Shown here: positions 12,757 through 25,400 of the stretch, one piece after another | Position numbering within the stretch: position 1 is the first letter of the stretch | Layout: each line of letters opens with the position of its first letter | Assembly (NCBI GenBank): GCA_029204225.1 | Contig: MU832267.1 | Location: 16,262 to 80,261 of the forward strand | Origin: Diphasiastrum complanatum | Lineage: Eukaryota; Streptophyta; Lycopodiopsida; Lycopodiales; Lycopodiaceae | Reading direction: 5' to 3' | DNA length: 64,000 nt | Notes under the pieces: model-generated | Told to the model about the DNA's origin: nothing | Seen by the model: the letters and a program-made list of their open reading frames with translations, nothing else | Database searches by the model: none | Made by a program: the position numbers and the translations under genes

Positions 12757-12960
12757 CGGCCTTCAAACATAGCACGCCGACGTGCTAAGTGAAATAACTA
12801 GAATTTGTTTTTTGCTACCTTCAAAGATAGCACGCCGATGTGCTAAGTGAAATAATAATAAAAAATTTGTAGCCTCCAAAGATGGCATGTCTGTGTGCTA
12901 GGCGATTTAGCCAAGAAAAAAAAATTGTCTAGCATGTCGGCATGCCATCTTTGGAGGTTA
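12757..12960. repeat. Cluster of palindromic CACGCCGACGTG units ending in a hairpin
   Basis: CTTCAAACATAGCACGCCGA (12761) recurs as CTTCAAAGATAGCACGCCGA (12819) and as CCTCCAAAGATGGCATG (12873), giving steps of 58 and 54 bp. Each unit contains a near-palindrome such as GCACGCCGACGTGC. The third unit pairs with an inverted copy at 12926-12960 (GCATGCCATCTTTGGAGG), giving a hairpin with a loop of about 25 bases. Subterminal repeats of a CACTA-type DNA transposon or a MITE end are possible explanations; neither is shown. Confidence 0.7.
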
Positions 12961-13409
12961 TAAAAAATATATAATTTAAAATTGATCTTAGTTTGAAAAT
13001 TTATTTTGGGATTTTAACTACGTACCAAACCACAATTCTTAATAATAAACATTCAAGTAGTGGCATAAAGGAAGTAGCACACTATGTGCTATTTTTTTGT
13101 TGAATCATGACAAGAAAGAAACTCAAAATTTACTCAAAAAATGCCAAGGCTCTTTTATTGGAACATCCTAAGGACTAGACAACAAACTAGATCTAAATGA
13201 AATCTTATATATAAGAGAGTCGTGTCATGATTGAAAAAATATGATGAAAAATGAGTGTCTAATTACTTGATAAATTGGTACTTAAATGGTTGTGTTACTA
13301 GTTTATTAACTTGAAGTAATCAACAAAGGTATTTGAACTATCAATGGAAAATATTTTTGTTGCTACCTTGTTTTCATTATGTGTAATGTAGCTAGAAGCC
13401 TAGACAATA

Positions 13410-15224
13410 TAAAATGTTAGGAATGAGGCCTATGCCTCCGATTCATGGGTTTGTCAAGGGAGAGAGCATCAGAGAAATTAAAGCCCTCAATCAAGCCATC
13501 CCAGGCTTGTCTCTCTACGAAAGTCATACTTTTAGACTCGTCAAGAGGGTGAAGATACATGTTAAAGTCTCCCGCTAAAATTGAAGGACGAGAATTAGGA
13601 GTGATGTCATTCCAAATGTCAATGGGGGAGAGAGAGCCCCTCTTCAATATCTTATTGAGCATATTGCAGTTCGCAGGTATGCTTGGACAAGAGAGTAAGG
13701 TTCTATTTCAAGGTGGCTATATTTTTGTGAGGAGAGTTCATAGTACCTTGAGCCATCTCCGATTCTTTTACAATTGTGATATCAATTCCGTCCGTGCCTT
13801 CTTTGGTCATAGACAGTGTTGAGGAAAAACCCTAGCACTCTCAAAAAACCAATTTTCTTCCCAAGGGAGCAGTCCTGTGAGAATCAGTAGTTTGCAAGTG
13901 TGTTAGGCCCTTTCAGTAGCCTTAACAAAAGGAACTTGTTGACCTACCGATTCGCTACAAGGAGAAGTCTCCTTCTCTCTGGCTGGAGTTTTTTTCCCCA
14001 AAAAGCTTGAATGAGTATTGAGGATATTTTTATTGGTTAGCTTCTCCATACCAAGATCGACAAGGACCAAGAGCTCAAGTTCTTGAAGAGTCTAAAACAT
14101 TCAAAATTATCATTTAAGAAAACTCTGATAGTGTCTCCTCCTTTGTCCCCTTGTTGTACAGAAATATCCCTCTCAGCATTTGCAATACTAGTTGAGCTCT
14201 TAGAACTAGGGGAAGAAACAATTCTGGAAGAGTTATAAAGGCCAAGACTCCTTAGTTAAAGCATAGAAGGGCTGTCCGATTCAAAAGTAGAAGCTTCATT
14301 GCAAAGAGGACCATCGCTAGGAACCATTAGAGAAAATTAAGCTTAGAAAAGGACCCTATAAGGGTTGCCACGTAGGCTGTCTGAGTCTACAACTTAGGCA
14401 GCTAGTATAACAAAGTCCAATTTTTTTAAAACCACAATTGCCAAAAAACAAAAAAGAGTGAAAAATTGTGGACAAATTTTCTTTAAATGAAAAAAACATC
14501 TTTTGAAAGGCCTCTTGACATTAGAATTTTCTCTAATGAGATCTGCAGTAGTCACTGATGAAGCTGTCCATATGAAAGATGGGAGGGGAACAATCTTCTT
14601 TGGAGGAGCTCTCTAACCAACTAGTACTACAAGATCTACCAAGGATAGGGAGGCCAAAGCAGGGGGAAGGTTTAATCAAAGAAAAGGAAAAATTGCGGGG
14701 AGAATTTTTCTTGTGAATAACAGTTTGAAATATCATCGAGGGGAAAGAGCTAGAAGTGCCCACATAGCAACAAGAGAAAAGACTGCGGCAAGAGGAGCAA
14801 AAGGGCGAAAGACGGCTGAAGTGAATAGACTGTTCATAGAAGCCAACACCATTGCAAATATTAAGCAGAGAAGGGAGAGCGTCAGCCAAATTCCATAAGA
14901 TGCACGCTTTGACATAGAGAAGTGAGAGCAGAAATCATCCTCAATATCTAAAACCTCACCTAGATTGGAAAGAAGGCCGAAGAGGAGACATTTAAATTTG
15001 GCAAGGAAAATAGAGAGCGAAATGTCGATCGGCAGTGTAATGGAAGAAGCATTAAGCAAACTAAAGACATCACTGAATTTAAAAGCGAACACCAATGAAT
15101 TCTTAAATCTAAAAGGGAAAACGAGAACTTCCAAGGCACCCACGGAATGCGTTCTGGAATGCGTTCCGTTCCAGAATGATGCCCTCAAAAAAAAAATATG
15201 TTTTTTTACAAAGGATTTAATCAT
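13410..15224 (-). mobile_element. Probable LINE fragment: ORF1 zinc-knuckle region and endonuclease start
   Basis: On -, 13662-13417 reads ILAGDFNMYLHPLDESKS, matching the GDFN catalytic motif of plant LINE apurinic-type endonucleases. Upstream on the same strand, an open frame (15224-14733) contains LGEVLDIEDDFCSHFSMSKR, and another (14889-14533) contains EQSIHFSRLSPFCSSC. These resemble the end of a DUF4283-type domain and the Cys-rich knuckle of plant L1 ORF1. Frames are broken. RT is missing, so it is cut at its 3' side, unlike the usual 5' truncation of LINEs. The endonuclease call is firmer than the ORF1 call. Confidence 0.55.
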
Positions 15225-15300
15225 ATAAAATGCATTTTTTTTTATAACCTAAAAAATTTCATTCCGACCAGGAACGTTCCGGAACGTTCGGAACGGGCTT
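15146..15300. repeat. Short element bounded by GGAACG-rich inverted segments
   Basis: GCGTTCTGGAATGCGTTCCG at about 15149 and GGAACGTTCCGGAACGTTCG at about 15271 are self-complementary and partly inverted relative to each other. They enclose about 90 bp of A/T-rich sequence. This could be a small MITE, but no target duplication was identified. Confidence 0.4.
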
Positions 15301-15730
15301 CTAAGCTCTAAATATAGGTTCCCTGCACACCAACACACGTCAATTCTGGATACCAACACATTACAGATCAATTTATTTCCAGACCTTGGGTTGGGACCAC
15401 AATGGCAACCAAACTTGTTTAAAACTCTTTTTGCAGCAATTTTTTAACCATTTCGCCAATTTGTAAGCTATTTTTCACCTACTTGCATTGTAAGGTTGTG
15501 CAAGCTTCAACGCTCCCTAATGTGATCTTTTTTTTTATTATTGTTCTGATGGGCACTTTATCCTACCATATGGCAAATAAAATTAATTTTTGCAAGCCCT
15601 AAAGCTTAAAGGTTTCCAAACATTTGGTTGATGTTTTCAATTTTGAATGATTCAAATTTGGAAAATTGAAATGCCTACATGCTAGCATAGTTGGGACGTT
15701 TGTTTGATCCTCAAAGGCGATACAAATGAT

Positions 15731-15926
15731 CTCTCTCTCTCTCTCTCTCTCTCAGAGAACTGGTTTAATTCAAATATGAAGGCAAACGACTTAATTCACC
15801 AGAGTAGCCTAAAAGCTCTGGACTTGCAATGAAATGTTGCACTGGTTAATTCATACATGAAGGCAAACAACAAGCTAATTCACCAGAGTAGCCTAAAAGC
15901 TCTAGACTTCCAATCAAGGGTTGCAT
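15731..15926. repeat. (CT)n tract and 82-bp tandem duplication
   Basis: A (CT)n tract at 15731-15753 is followed by a duplicated unit: 15761-15842 and 15843-15926 share AATTCACCAGAGTAGCCTAA and flanking words. It lies about 560 bases beyond the stop codon of the RIN4-like gene, so it is downstream flank. Confidence 0.8.
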
Positions 15927-16486
15927 AAAAATCTTTTTATGTCAAGAAAACTGTGTCAAGTCGTAAGCATAATGATAGTGCTGTTAAACAGCAACCAGTA
16001 GTATTTTCTGATGGAGGAACAATTACATTGGTCATGATGCGATATCAAAGCCTATCATAACAACACTGAGATTCTACATCCCTGCATAGAATAGAATATT
16101 TCAGAGCATCGTCCATTTTAGTGTTTTGCTTTGCAAACTGGATATGATGACCTAAATTGTCTGGTTAGTCATCGTACTAACAAGCTCAATCGACAAAAAT
16201 AGCATAATGACTCAATCGCCAAGAACAAATTGCCCATCTCTTGGACATTCTTTGCATCATAATATGATGTTGTCCACCAAATCACTTGAAACATAACCGA
16301 AAAAATACTCACAGGTTTGTAGCAGCATCGTGCTAATTATGCACCAATAAATCATTAATTGAATGAAAATTCATCACCCCCAAGGTTTAAGTACTCGAAG
16401 CTCAAACATGTTTGCAGTGTGATGATGAGAACAGCCCTCCAATTTGGACTGAGGAGGAAAGCTGAAAGGTGAATTCAAAAGCATCA

Positions 16487-19400
16487 TCATGGCTCAACAC
16501 CCGTGGGCTGGAAACAGCTGAACCAACCCCTCTGCATAGAAACCATGTAATAAGCTAAAACCAAATGAAGAACAAAATGAACTAACTCCTCTGCAGATGG
16601 CTTGAATGCAAAAGCCAAAAGGAATACCCCTAAGAAGCAACTTGTGAACTAGTAGCAACACGATGTAGAACAACCAAGCCAGATCAATTAACATAACCTG
16701 AATGACACAGAGTGGATAAGGCATTCAGCTTAAAATTATAAGTTCATTCTTACATAAATAAAAGTACAAGCAACTGCATCCACAAGAGAAAATAACTAAC
16801 ATTGGATGATTTACGATGATTAGTATTGAGCTGCTTAGGATACAAATCTTCATCCCGAGAAGGTGTCTCATTTTGCAATTGAGGAATGCGTACAGGTCCT
16901 CCACTCTTTTTCTCATTACGTGCCTTCTGGAAAATCACAGTAAATCCTTCTCCTGATGTGGGATCCTTCGCATCCCATGCTCCAAACTTTGGTAATGCCG
17001 CACCTTTATCAACCTGTCAATATTCATGTACAAATGCAAATCATCAACATTGCATTATCAGTCTGGTCTTTAGCTCAAAAAGAAACTGGAACTCCCAAAC
17101 ACAAAATTAGCGTCGAAAAAATATGGTGGTGAGGTGAAAGAAGTAAATACACACTGGGCGGTTTCTGAACCTAAAGTCCTGGTGAGAGGTGCATTAGAAC
17201 TCTAGAGATACCTCTCCTCTTAATGAACTCGATAAATGCATCACAACCTGTAACCTGGGGCGGCAGGCCTTACTGCTTCACAATTAACAGGCACAGTAAA
17301 ACTTTCAAAATGCTTATAAGCATGAGAAAAAGTGGAAACCCAATTGGCTCAAAATGAAAATTAAGAGAGCATCAGCTTCCCTTATCTCTCATATAGGCTA
17401 GTGGATTTGGTTATATGGGTTGTCGCACTGGGAGCTACAAGAATTAGACATGAATGATGCCACTTCTGATGTCCTTAACCACCAAAAACTTCAAGTATCT
17501 TATGCTGTAGTAGACAATTCAAATGTCCATAAAGAACTTACAATCTAGACAAGCACTAATATTGACTTTACTCAAGCCAAATTCACACAGAAATCGAAAA
17601 GTATGGAGGCTTACTGAATCGTCTATCTTTGGTAGTGTGTTTCCAGCACGTGGTCGAGACCTGCTTGGTGTGTTTGGAGAAAACATCGTCCCACCCTCTG
17701 CTGGACCTTTTCTTTCCCATGCTGGAGAAGCAGACCCCACCTTATTCACTGCCTTCGCTTGGTAGGCTTGAGGATGCAGTGGAGAGCGGTCGCCACGAGG
17801 TGGATTATTATATGGACTACCCATTGTAACTCGTTCAGACACCAACCCAGTTCCATTCTCATAACCGCTCGATGGACTTCTACGGTGCCGAGGAGGATCA
17901 GATTGTGTTTTGGAGATTCCTCCTTTTGAAACAGCTTGAGAAGGACTATTGGTTGGCTGAGGGTAAGGATCAACTGTCTGTCTATGAGCAGCAGATTCTG
18001 CTAATCGTTGCAAATCAACATCCTCTCTGCTAGCTCGCCTTGTGTGGCGGGGCCGAGAAATTGATGCTTCATTCTGGAGTTCACCTGGAATAACTTGGTC
18101 TGTTAGGAACATGCCTTCGGTCTGTATTGTAGTAACATGATAATCTTCCGAGTTTTCTGTCAAAACTTACAGAGTTCTATATTGTATTTACCTCCTTTGC
18201 CAGCTCGAGCGCTCTCAAACATCTGTGTAATAGGAACTTTCTCATCGGCATCCCAATTTCCAAACTTAGGCACACGGCTTGTTTGCTCCTGCATGAAGTA
18301 GTTCATGAAAGAGATCCACAGGATCTTACAGCTGAGTGTTACTGCTACAAACATGATCATTTGTGATACCATTGTGTCCTACAACTAGCAGGCTCAATAC
18401 ATAAGTGGAAATACATGGAAAAGAAAATGACATAATTTTCAATTAAACAATGAAATGAAGGCCTAATAAGTAAAAAGCTAACTCTCCAAAACTCGATCAT
18501 TGACTCAGGCCCTCAGACTAATGCCAGCATAATCTTAGTGTTAGCTTTCATAAGCTTCATTTCATTTACAGAACAGAAATAATTTCTATTGTTCTAGTGT
18601 CTTATCCAAATTATTAATGACGAAGTGAGCATAAAATGTGCTCTTTTGTCAATGACACATGATTTCTCAGAACAAAAACTAGGAGGAAATAACTCTTGCA
18701 GACTCAGCTTTCCTGGCCCACTGAGGTCCAAAACAACCAGCCGGCATCAACGTTGTCAACTCAATGAGCTCTAACCAATGTCCGTGAATGACCTTATTAA
18801 CATAGGGCTCCATGTCACACAGGTAAACATCCAGTCAAAAAGAGTGACTACAAGCTTTCTGCTGCAAAAAGAACTATTACAAAGTGACTACAAGCTTTCT
18901 GCTTCATAAATTTTAAGGTGTGCAACGTAAGATATATTGAAACAGGGTGTGCTAGTGCTGCCATATGCATACCTTATTTTATTCTCTTGTACTAGTGGTG
19001 CAGCTTTCCCAGAAAAAAATTACCCAAAAGCTTGATGCTTGAGCTAAATGCGTGACAATCTGGCTGTATAAAATCCATGCATGACAATCTGGTTCTATGA
19101 AATCCATCTAGAGCCTCTTAAATGTCAAACCAAGCTTCACCAGGAATGTGTCTCAAACACGGTCAAATTGTTAGAAGAATACTTTGTGAATGTAATCAGC
19201 AGCCAAGCCTTTTTATGTGGACCTATGAGTAATGCACATGTCCATATTGTGAAAAAAATCATCTCAAAAGGCTTAACCTTCCCTTATATACAAGTAGTCA
19301 AAATTAAAAATAAAATGAGGAAAAAAGCACAAAAGTTTTATATGGGACACCCCATCATCTTACCTCACAGCCATTGATTACTTCATTCTTTACTAGGCGG

Positions 19401-22400
19401 AGATCGCGTGATTTAGTGCCTGAGGTGGAGGATTATGACGACGACGAGGATGACAGCCACTCACATGCTCATAGAGATCAGAGACAGTGTACTTCCCACC
19501 ATCACGTTACTACCAGGATCACCAGACATCCTACGCAGAGACGTGTACTACTACACATGCTCACGCTCACAGACGATGCCCGGCAGGCTCCAGTGCCTTC
19601 TCATGTTGTGGCTCACATTACATCTTTTTACAGCATCAGCACAGCAGCACAGTCTTGACATCTTGACATGGATACATGTGATTATTATGCGCACACACAC
19701 TCTCGCAGACATGTCTATTTTAGTTTGTACTAGACGTTTTCTTTATTATAGTTTTGGAGACGTTTTATACGCTCCCATTGTTACCACATACTTGACATGT
19801 ACTTCATAAGTCTTATATGCCTTTTGGCATGGAAAAGACGTTAATAAAGCTTTCTTTCTTTCTTTCTCTCTCTCTATCTCTCCCTCTCTCTCTCTCTCTC
19901 TCATTCATATTCTATTATGGAGACCTTTGCTCTTGTAATGTGAATGTAAGAGAAGTAATGAAGTTGTGCTTTTGGATTATGTGATTATTAGTAGGACGCA
20001 CACCCTGAATTCCAACATGATATCAAATACAGAGGACCCGATATACTTCTTTGCTCCATTATCTATAGATTTTGAAATGTAAAGATCTGCATTCTCAGGT
20101 CGTAAGCACCGTTCTTGTAAGAATGCTGAGCCCACCAGAAATGTGGTGAATCAGTGTTGCAGTTCTACTGCAAAATATAGCATGTAGAAGGGATCTGTGA
20201 TGAGTGAAAAATGAACAATTTGACTGATTGATGGCAGTCTTCATAAGGATTCTTTGTAGCCCACATTTGCAAGTTGAATGTTGTCGAGCCCAATTCAGCC
20301 TAGTTGCCTCTGCATCAATAAGGGTAAAATAACCTAATTTTCAGGTAGAAAAAGGTTTGTTACAGCCCATGGAACATCTGTAAAGATATCATGTTTGCAG
20401 GCTTGTAGGACGTGATGCACAAAAGTCGTCCCTGAAGAAATGTTTAGCAGCTGTTCTACATCGTTCATAAAATCTAGAAAAGGCTGTGACAAGCAGCCCA
20501 ATTCTCAGCAATTCAAACACTGCTATACACGTGTCATGCAGAACTGAAGTATCTTCCCCGATGTGTGGAGAAAACAGCCATAAAAGGACAGTCGGTCTAG
20601 AAGAAAGTTCAAGAAAACTTGTGCCATTTCCAGCCATTGTGAACAGCTCTTAGAACCGACGTAAAGGGTGTTGCACGCCTCCTATGGTGACCAATCTCAT
20701 TGCATTGTGGCTACATTTTGCTGAGTGGTAAGGAGTGATGAAGACGCCCACAGGCCATCTTCCACCTTGGTATTCAAAATTCTACCAAGCGTGTCATAAC
20801 AATTGCTCATCAATGCTACTTCAAATATGTTAATAAAGTGCCTTTAGTGGTTGGTCTATGTTGATATATCTTGGTCCAAGTTACATGTCAATTCATTTAG
20901 TACTGGGGCAACATCACACATCGGACATCTCGTTTGAAGTTGTTTTCCAACCTTGGGAATCACAAAGGCAAAGGCATAGTGGTGCTAGGTGATAATAGCA
21001 CTCGTGACATTGGTGGCAAAAATGATAATCCCATCCACATAAATGCAACTAATCAACATCCTTCTACAGCATCAGCAGAAATGACAATAATGCTATATGT
21101 TCTTTTGATAATTCATAGTAGCAATGTTTCTGCATATCTCACTCAGTTTATAGAAGTTAGATATGTATGTTTGCTTTTTTCATTATTGTTTCGAAGATGT
21201 CATACGTTCTCACTCACACACTATGTACTTTTTCTCATCTTATATGCCTTTTGGCATGGAAAAGGCATTAATGAAGCTCTCTTTTTTCTTCTCTCTCTGC
21301 CTACGCCATCCTCTCAACTATGGCTCAAGGAGGAACGGTGCCCACCCCCACCCTCTCCTCCATCTTCTTTGCCTCCTTTGCAAGTTGCCAACAATGACAT
21401 GACAATGTTGCCTGTTACTGCTCCCGCGCTACCTGCTAATGAGCAGGAAACCCTAATGATGCCCACCAAAATGCAAATATGTAAAACTCCCTCAATCTCT
21501 ATCTTACCTCTATATAGGTGCCCTGCATATTATGAGATCAGAGGCCGATATCATTGCCTGTTCCGAGAGATGCCTACCACTCTACGCTCTCTCATGGCTT
21601 ATGAGGACCCACGGTGTGTCGCTCTGATGGTACACGAGATGTCCAGACTACGGAGAGATTTATACGAGACACCCCAGCATTTTACCTCACAGCCATTGAT
21701 TACTTCGTTCTTTACTAGACGGAGATCGCGTGATTTAGTACCTGAGGATGAGGATTATGATGATGATGACGACGAGGATGATGGCCGCTCTCATGCTCAT
21801 AGATATCAGAGACAGTGTACCTCCCACCATCATGTTACCACCAGGATTACTAGACATTCTACGCAGAGGCGTACTACTACACATGCACGTGCTCATGTTC
21901 ATAGACGCCGCCGGCAGGCGCAAGTGCTTTCCCATTCTGTGGCTCGCATTACATCTTTTTACAGCATCAGCACAACAGCAGCAACACAGCCTTGACATCT
22001 TACCCTAGATACATATGATTATTATGCGCACTCTCGCATACGTGTCTATTTTAGTTTGCACTAGATGTTTTCTTTATTACAGTTTGGAGACGTTTTTATA
22101 CGCTCCCATAATTACCACATACATGACATGTACTTCATTAGTCTTATATGCCTTTTGGCATGGAAAAGACATTAATAAAGCTTTCTTTCTTTCTTTCTTT
22201 CTCCCTAATCTATACACTCGTCAAAGGCTCATAAACAGTACATTTTTACCTACCTTGAGCAATTAGGGATCAAATTTCAGGCTATGAAAAGTGAAATTAT
22301 GGAACTCAAAGATCTGCAAGGGGCACTAGTACACAATATGACCACAAAGATTCAAGAGTTGGAGAACAAAATCGAGCACATAAGGAAGAGGCTCTATCAC

Positions 22401-25400
22401 GGGCAGCAATTCTCAGATAAGAATCTGGTATGCCTTCCACTCAAATATCATCATTTATCTTAGCCACTTTATCAAAAAAAAAGGCTTTGTGAGCAAAAGG
22501 CACATGACATTAAGTTTTGTGCTATTCCAGACATGCAAAATGCAGAAAATGAGGCCAAACAGTTTATAGAAGCAACTCTTAGTCACCATCGTAAAGGCTT
22601 AGAAACTGTATGGAGGACTGAAAGAGGTTATCCAAGTCATCATGATTGGAGGAGAGAAAAATAACAATATGTCAAAGACCTAGACTACATGGGACAATGA
22701 TTTTTATGGATGAGGAATCTAACCTACATCAAAGTAGAAGAACACCACTAAGCCATCTAGGAGGCTAAAGATACCGGCCGAGATGTGGTATATAGCGACG
22801 GACAGATCAGATATCTTGATTATGGCTCTACCAACGGCACAAGTTCTGGAAGTTGGGGGTTTCAGGTTCCGGGATATAGGAGCAACCAGTGCCCCCATTA
22901 ACATCACCTTCATATCAGTTTGTGAACTGTAACAGTATCCATTCATCTGCCTCTGTAGGGAATTTGGTATAATGCATATCACAAAGAGATTATGCATTTT
23001 ATAGACACATGAGAGTCAGCACAGAGGATTACCACATTTTCAGGGATTCACATGGACTCAATATTTCAGCTGCAGACTAGATCTGTCGATGGTAAAAGTT
23101 CAGGGGGGATTGCATGTCTATGTAGGGATTCAATACAATCCCTCATTGAGCTGATTAGACATGACCAGCAGGCACGTTATCTTTGGATCCGATTATTTGG
23201 CACACATTGAATTCAACAGGAATGTTTGTATCGCCACTTGTTACTTTTCTCCTACGATTTCACTCTTCTCAGATAGTATGGACTCTCCCCATGCTGATTA
23301 ATCTTCGGATGTTCTCTTGTTGTTTGAGCGTGGTCATCTGGGAATTCAATGCCAGGACGTCCTCGAGACAGATCGATTTTATGCTACTGCTCTTGACCTT
23401 GACCCCTTGAGGATACATACATTAGACAATGACAATATGGTATTACCGAGACATCTGCTAACGCTGGTGGACCGACCACTATATATAGTGTGTACTTTCT
23501 TCAATTGGGGGGAAACAAGAGTTAGACATCTTGATGGCCTGCATTCTGGTGATGTTGCTTGCCATCCTCATAGTGGTGCTTATACCACTCATATCAGACC
23601 TTATTGTTTCCCCTACCACCCTATCAAATCATTCCATTCTCACATTACATCTTGGTACCATGACATGTCACTTTCCTCTTCCACCATGCCAACACCTAGA
23701 TATACCTTTAGCCATGGGTATACACAACTATACCAAGAATCTCTCTCCTCCCTACTCCAGTACTTCCCACATGACAGCCCACTTCAAACCCGAGCCACTT
23801 TTCTCACAATTGCACTCCATACATTAGCCTCTCTTACCATTTTGTCCAAACATTGTAAATCTCCTTCCCACACTCACTCTCGTCATCCACACCAAGCCTG
23901 GCATGATGAGGCATGTAAACATCTACATCTCCAAATCAAACACTCCTAGATACATACCCCACATCTTTTACGTAACCTCAGAGCTTTGTACAATTGTATT
24001 TGTCGTTTGAAAAAGTAGACTCGTGAGAGTAATGATGGGAAACGACTGAAAGATTCTCTTTAGTTCACCTTCTAGATCTTTCTAGAGAGAGTTCCTCCCC
24101 CGTGCCCCACACCCCACTCAAAGCGACTTGCATTGTTGAAATAAGTATGCTACGACATTCTACACTATCCCAATTGATGCTCCCATCATCCTATCCCGTT
24201 ACCATGGCCATTGACAAATTGAGAACCTGTCGAGCATGAGATATGGATGACTGGGGGCTGAACTCTTGACTCATGTTGCCGACATCCTTGCACCCATCTT
24301 TGCCACTTTACTTAACCAAGCCATTACATCTGGATGACCTTTGACATGGTGTACCAACATCATCCACCCTATAGGAATGGTGACCCTCTGAAGCCTGAGA
24401 ACTACCGAACCGTTATGATAGGCCACATTGTGTCGAAGCTTTTATGGCACCATCCTCGAGACAACAATAAGCAAGAAGGCAAAGATGTGGGAGATTACAT
24501 GTATTGGCTCAGGCAAGTTTCGAGGTTTAGCATTCTACCATTGACAATGTACTCACACTTAGGACTGTTATTGAGGACTTAGGAGGCCAGGTCAAGGCAT
24601 GAGAGGGTGTTTTGGTGTTTTGTTGACTTTCAAAAGGCACTTGACTCAGTCCTGAGACACATCCTTATCCAACTGTTGAGTGAGCTTGGGTTCTCTACTG
24701 ACAGGTTGTTGGGAGTTCTCGCACTATATGATCGATCAGGTTTGTGGGGATAGAGGAGGTTATTGGGGTGAAGCAAGCTTGCTCCCTCTCTCCCACACTC
24801 TTTGAACTATATATCGACGAGCTAGAGAGTGTCATTGACCAGGATGGTGGTATTGAATGCAAACTTGGCGACATTATTATATCCACTTTATTTTAATAGA
24901 TGATGTGGCACTGTTTTCCTCTACAACCAAGGAGTTACAGAGGCCTTTGGATAGATTGCACTCATTTAGAAACAAATGGGTTATGACTGTACACAATAGA
25001 AAGACTCAAATCATGGTCTTTAACACTTCTAGGGCTTATATGCAACGACACTTCAGGTGGTCAGCCATTACACATATTTGGGCACATCTTCACAGGCCCC
25101 ATCTTTAGTATGAGACAGCTAGGTTGAGGAAGGTTTATGCGTCCTTGGTTAGTCTTAAGCGCTTCTGCTTCAGGAAGTATATTCAAGATGACCCAAGTAG
25201 ATGCAAACTACTTGACACTATGGTCTCACCTACATCTATGTATGTCACAAAGGCTTGTGCACAAGACTTCCAGCGTCAGAGTGGGCCAATATTTCTCGCT
25301 TGCAAACTCCTCTACTTTCACACATGATCCGATAAAAAAGAATGCTTCTCTAAGGGTAGATTAATCAGCGGCCAGCCCCAGTCTTCAGTTTTCTAAAATT

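Larger units (their letters stand above)
8430..13400. other. Gene-free AT-rich stretch
   Basis: I find no coding pattern with recognisable motifs here. The short open frames (for example 8787-9032 on - and 11091-11303 on +) have no family features. The stretch holds an (AC)n tract, a (TC)n tract and a palindrome cluster listed separately, plus poly(A)-like runs near 8599 and 12060. Confidence 0.6.

Noticed and set aside
14733-15224. 163-codon hydrophobic open frame as an independent membrane protein
   Set aside because: Its sequence fits better as a broken LINE ORF1 region upstream of an endonuclease motif on the same strand. The hydrophobic look comes from T-rich codons.
17523-17829. + strand open frames over RIN4-like exon 3
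   Set aside because: They are shadows of the - strand exon, whose splice phases and NOI domains are consistent.
20389-20637. 82-codon - strand frame as an alternative RIN4-like exon
   Set aside because: It has no NOI similarity, and the ATG ACG exon at 26148-26153 already joins exon 2 in phase.
19361-22205. His/Arg-rich and acidic frames as exons of the RIN4-like gene
   Set aside because: They are on the opposite strand and recur with a shared 3' UTR and tail, as expected for a retroelement.
23531-23949. 210- and 98-codon frames as a host gene
   Set aside because: They lie between endonuclease and RT motifs of the same LINE and fit its linker region.
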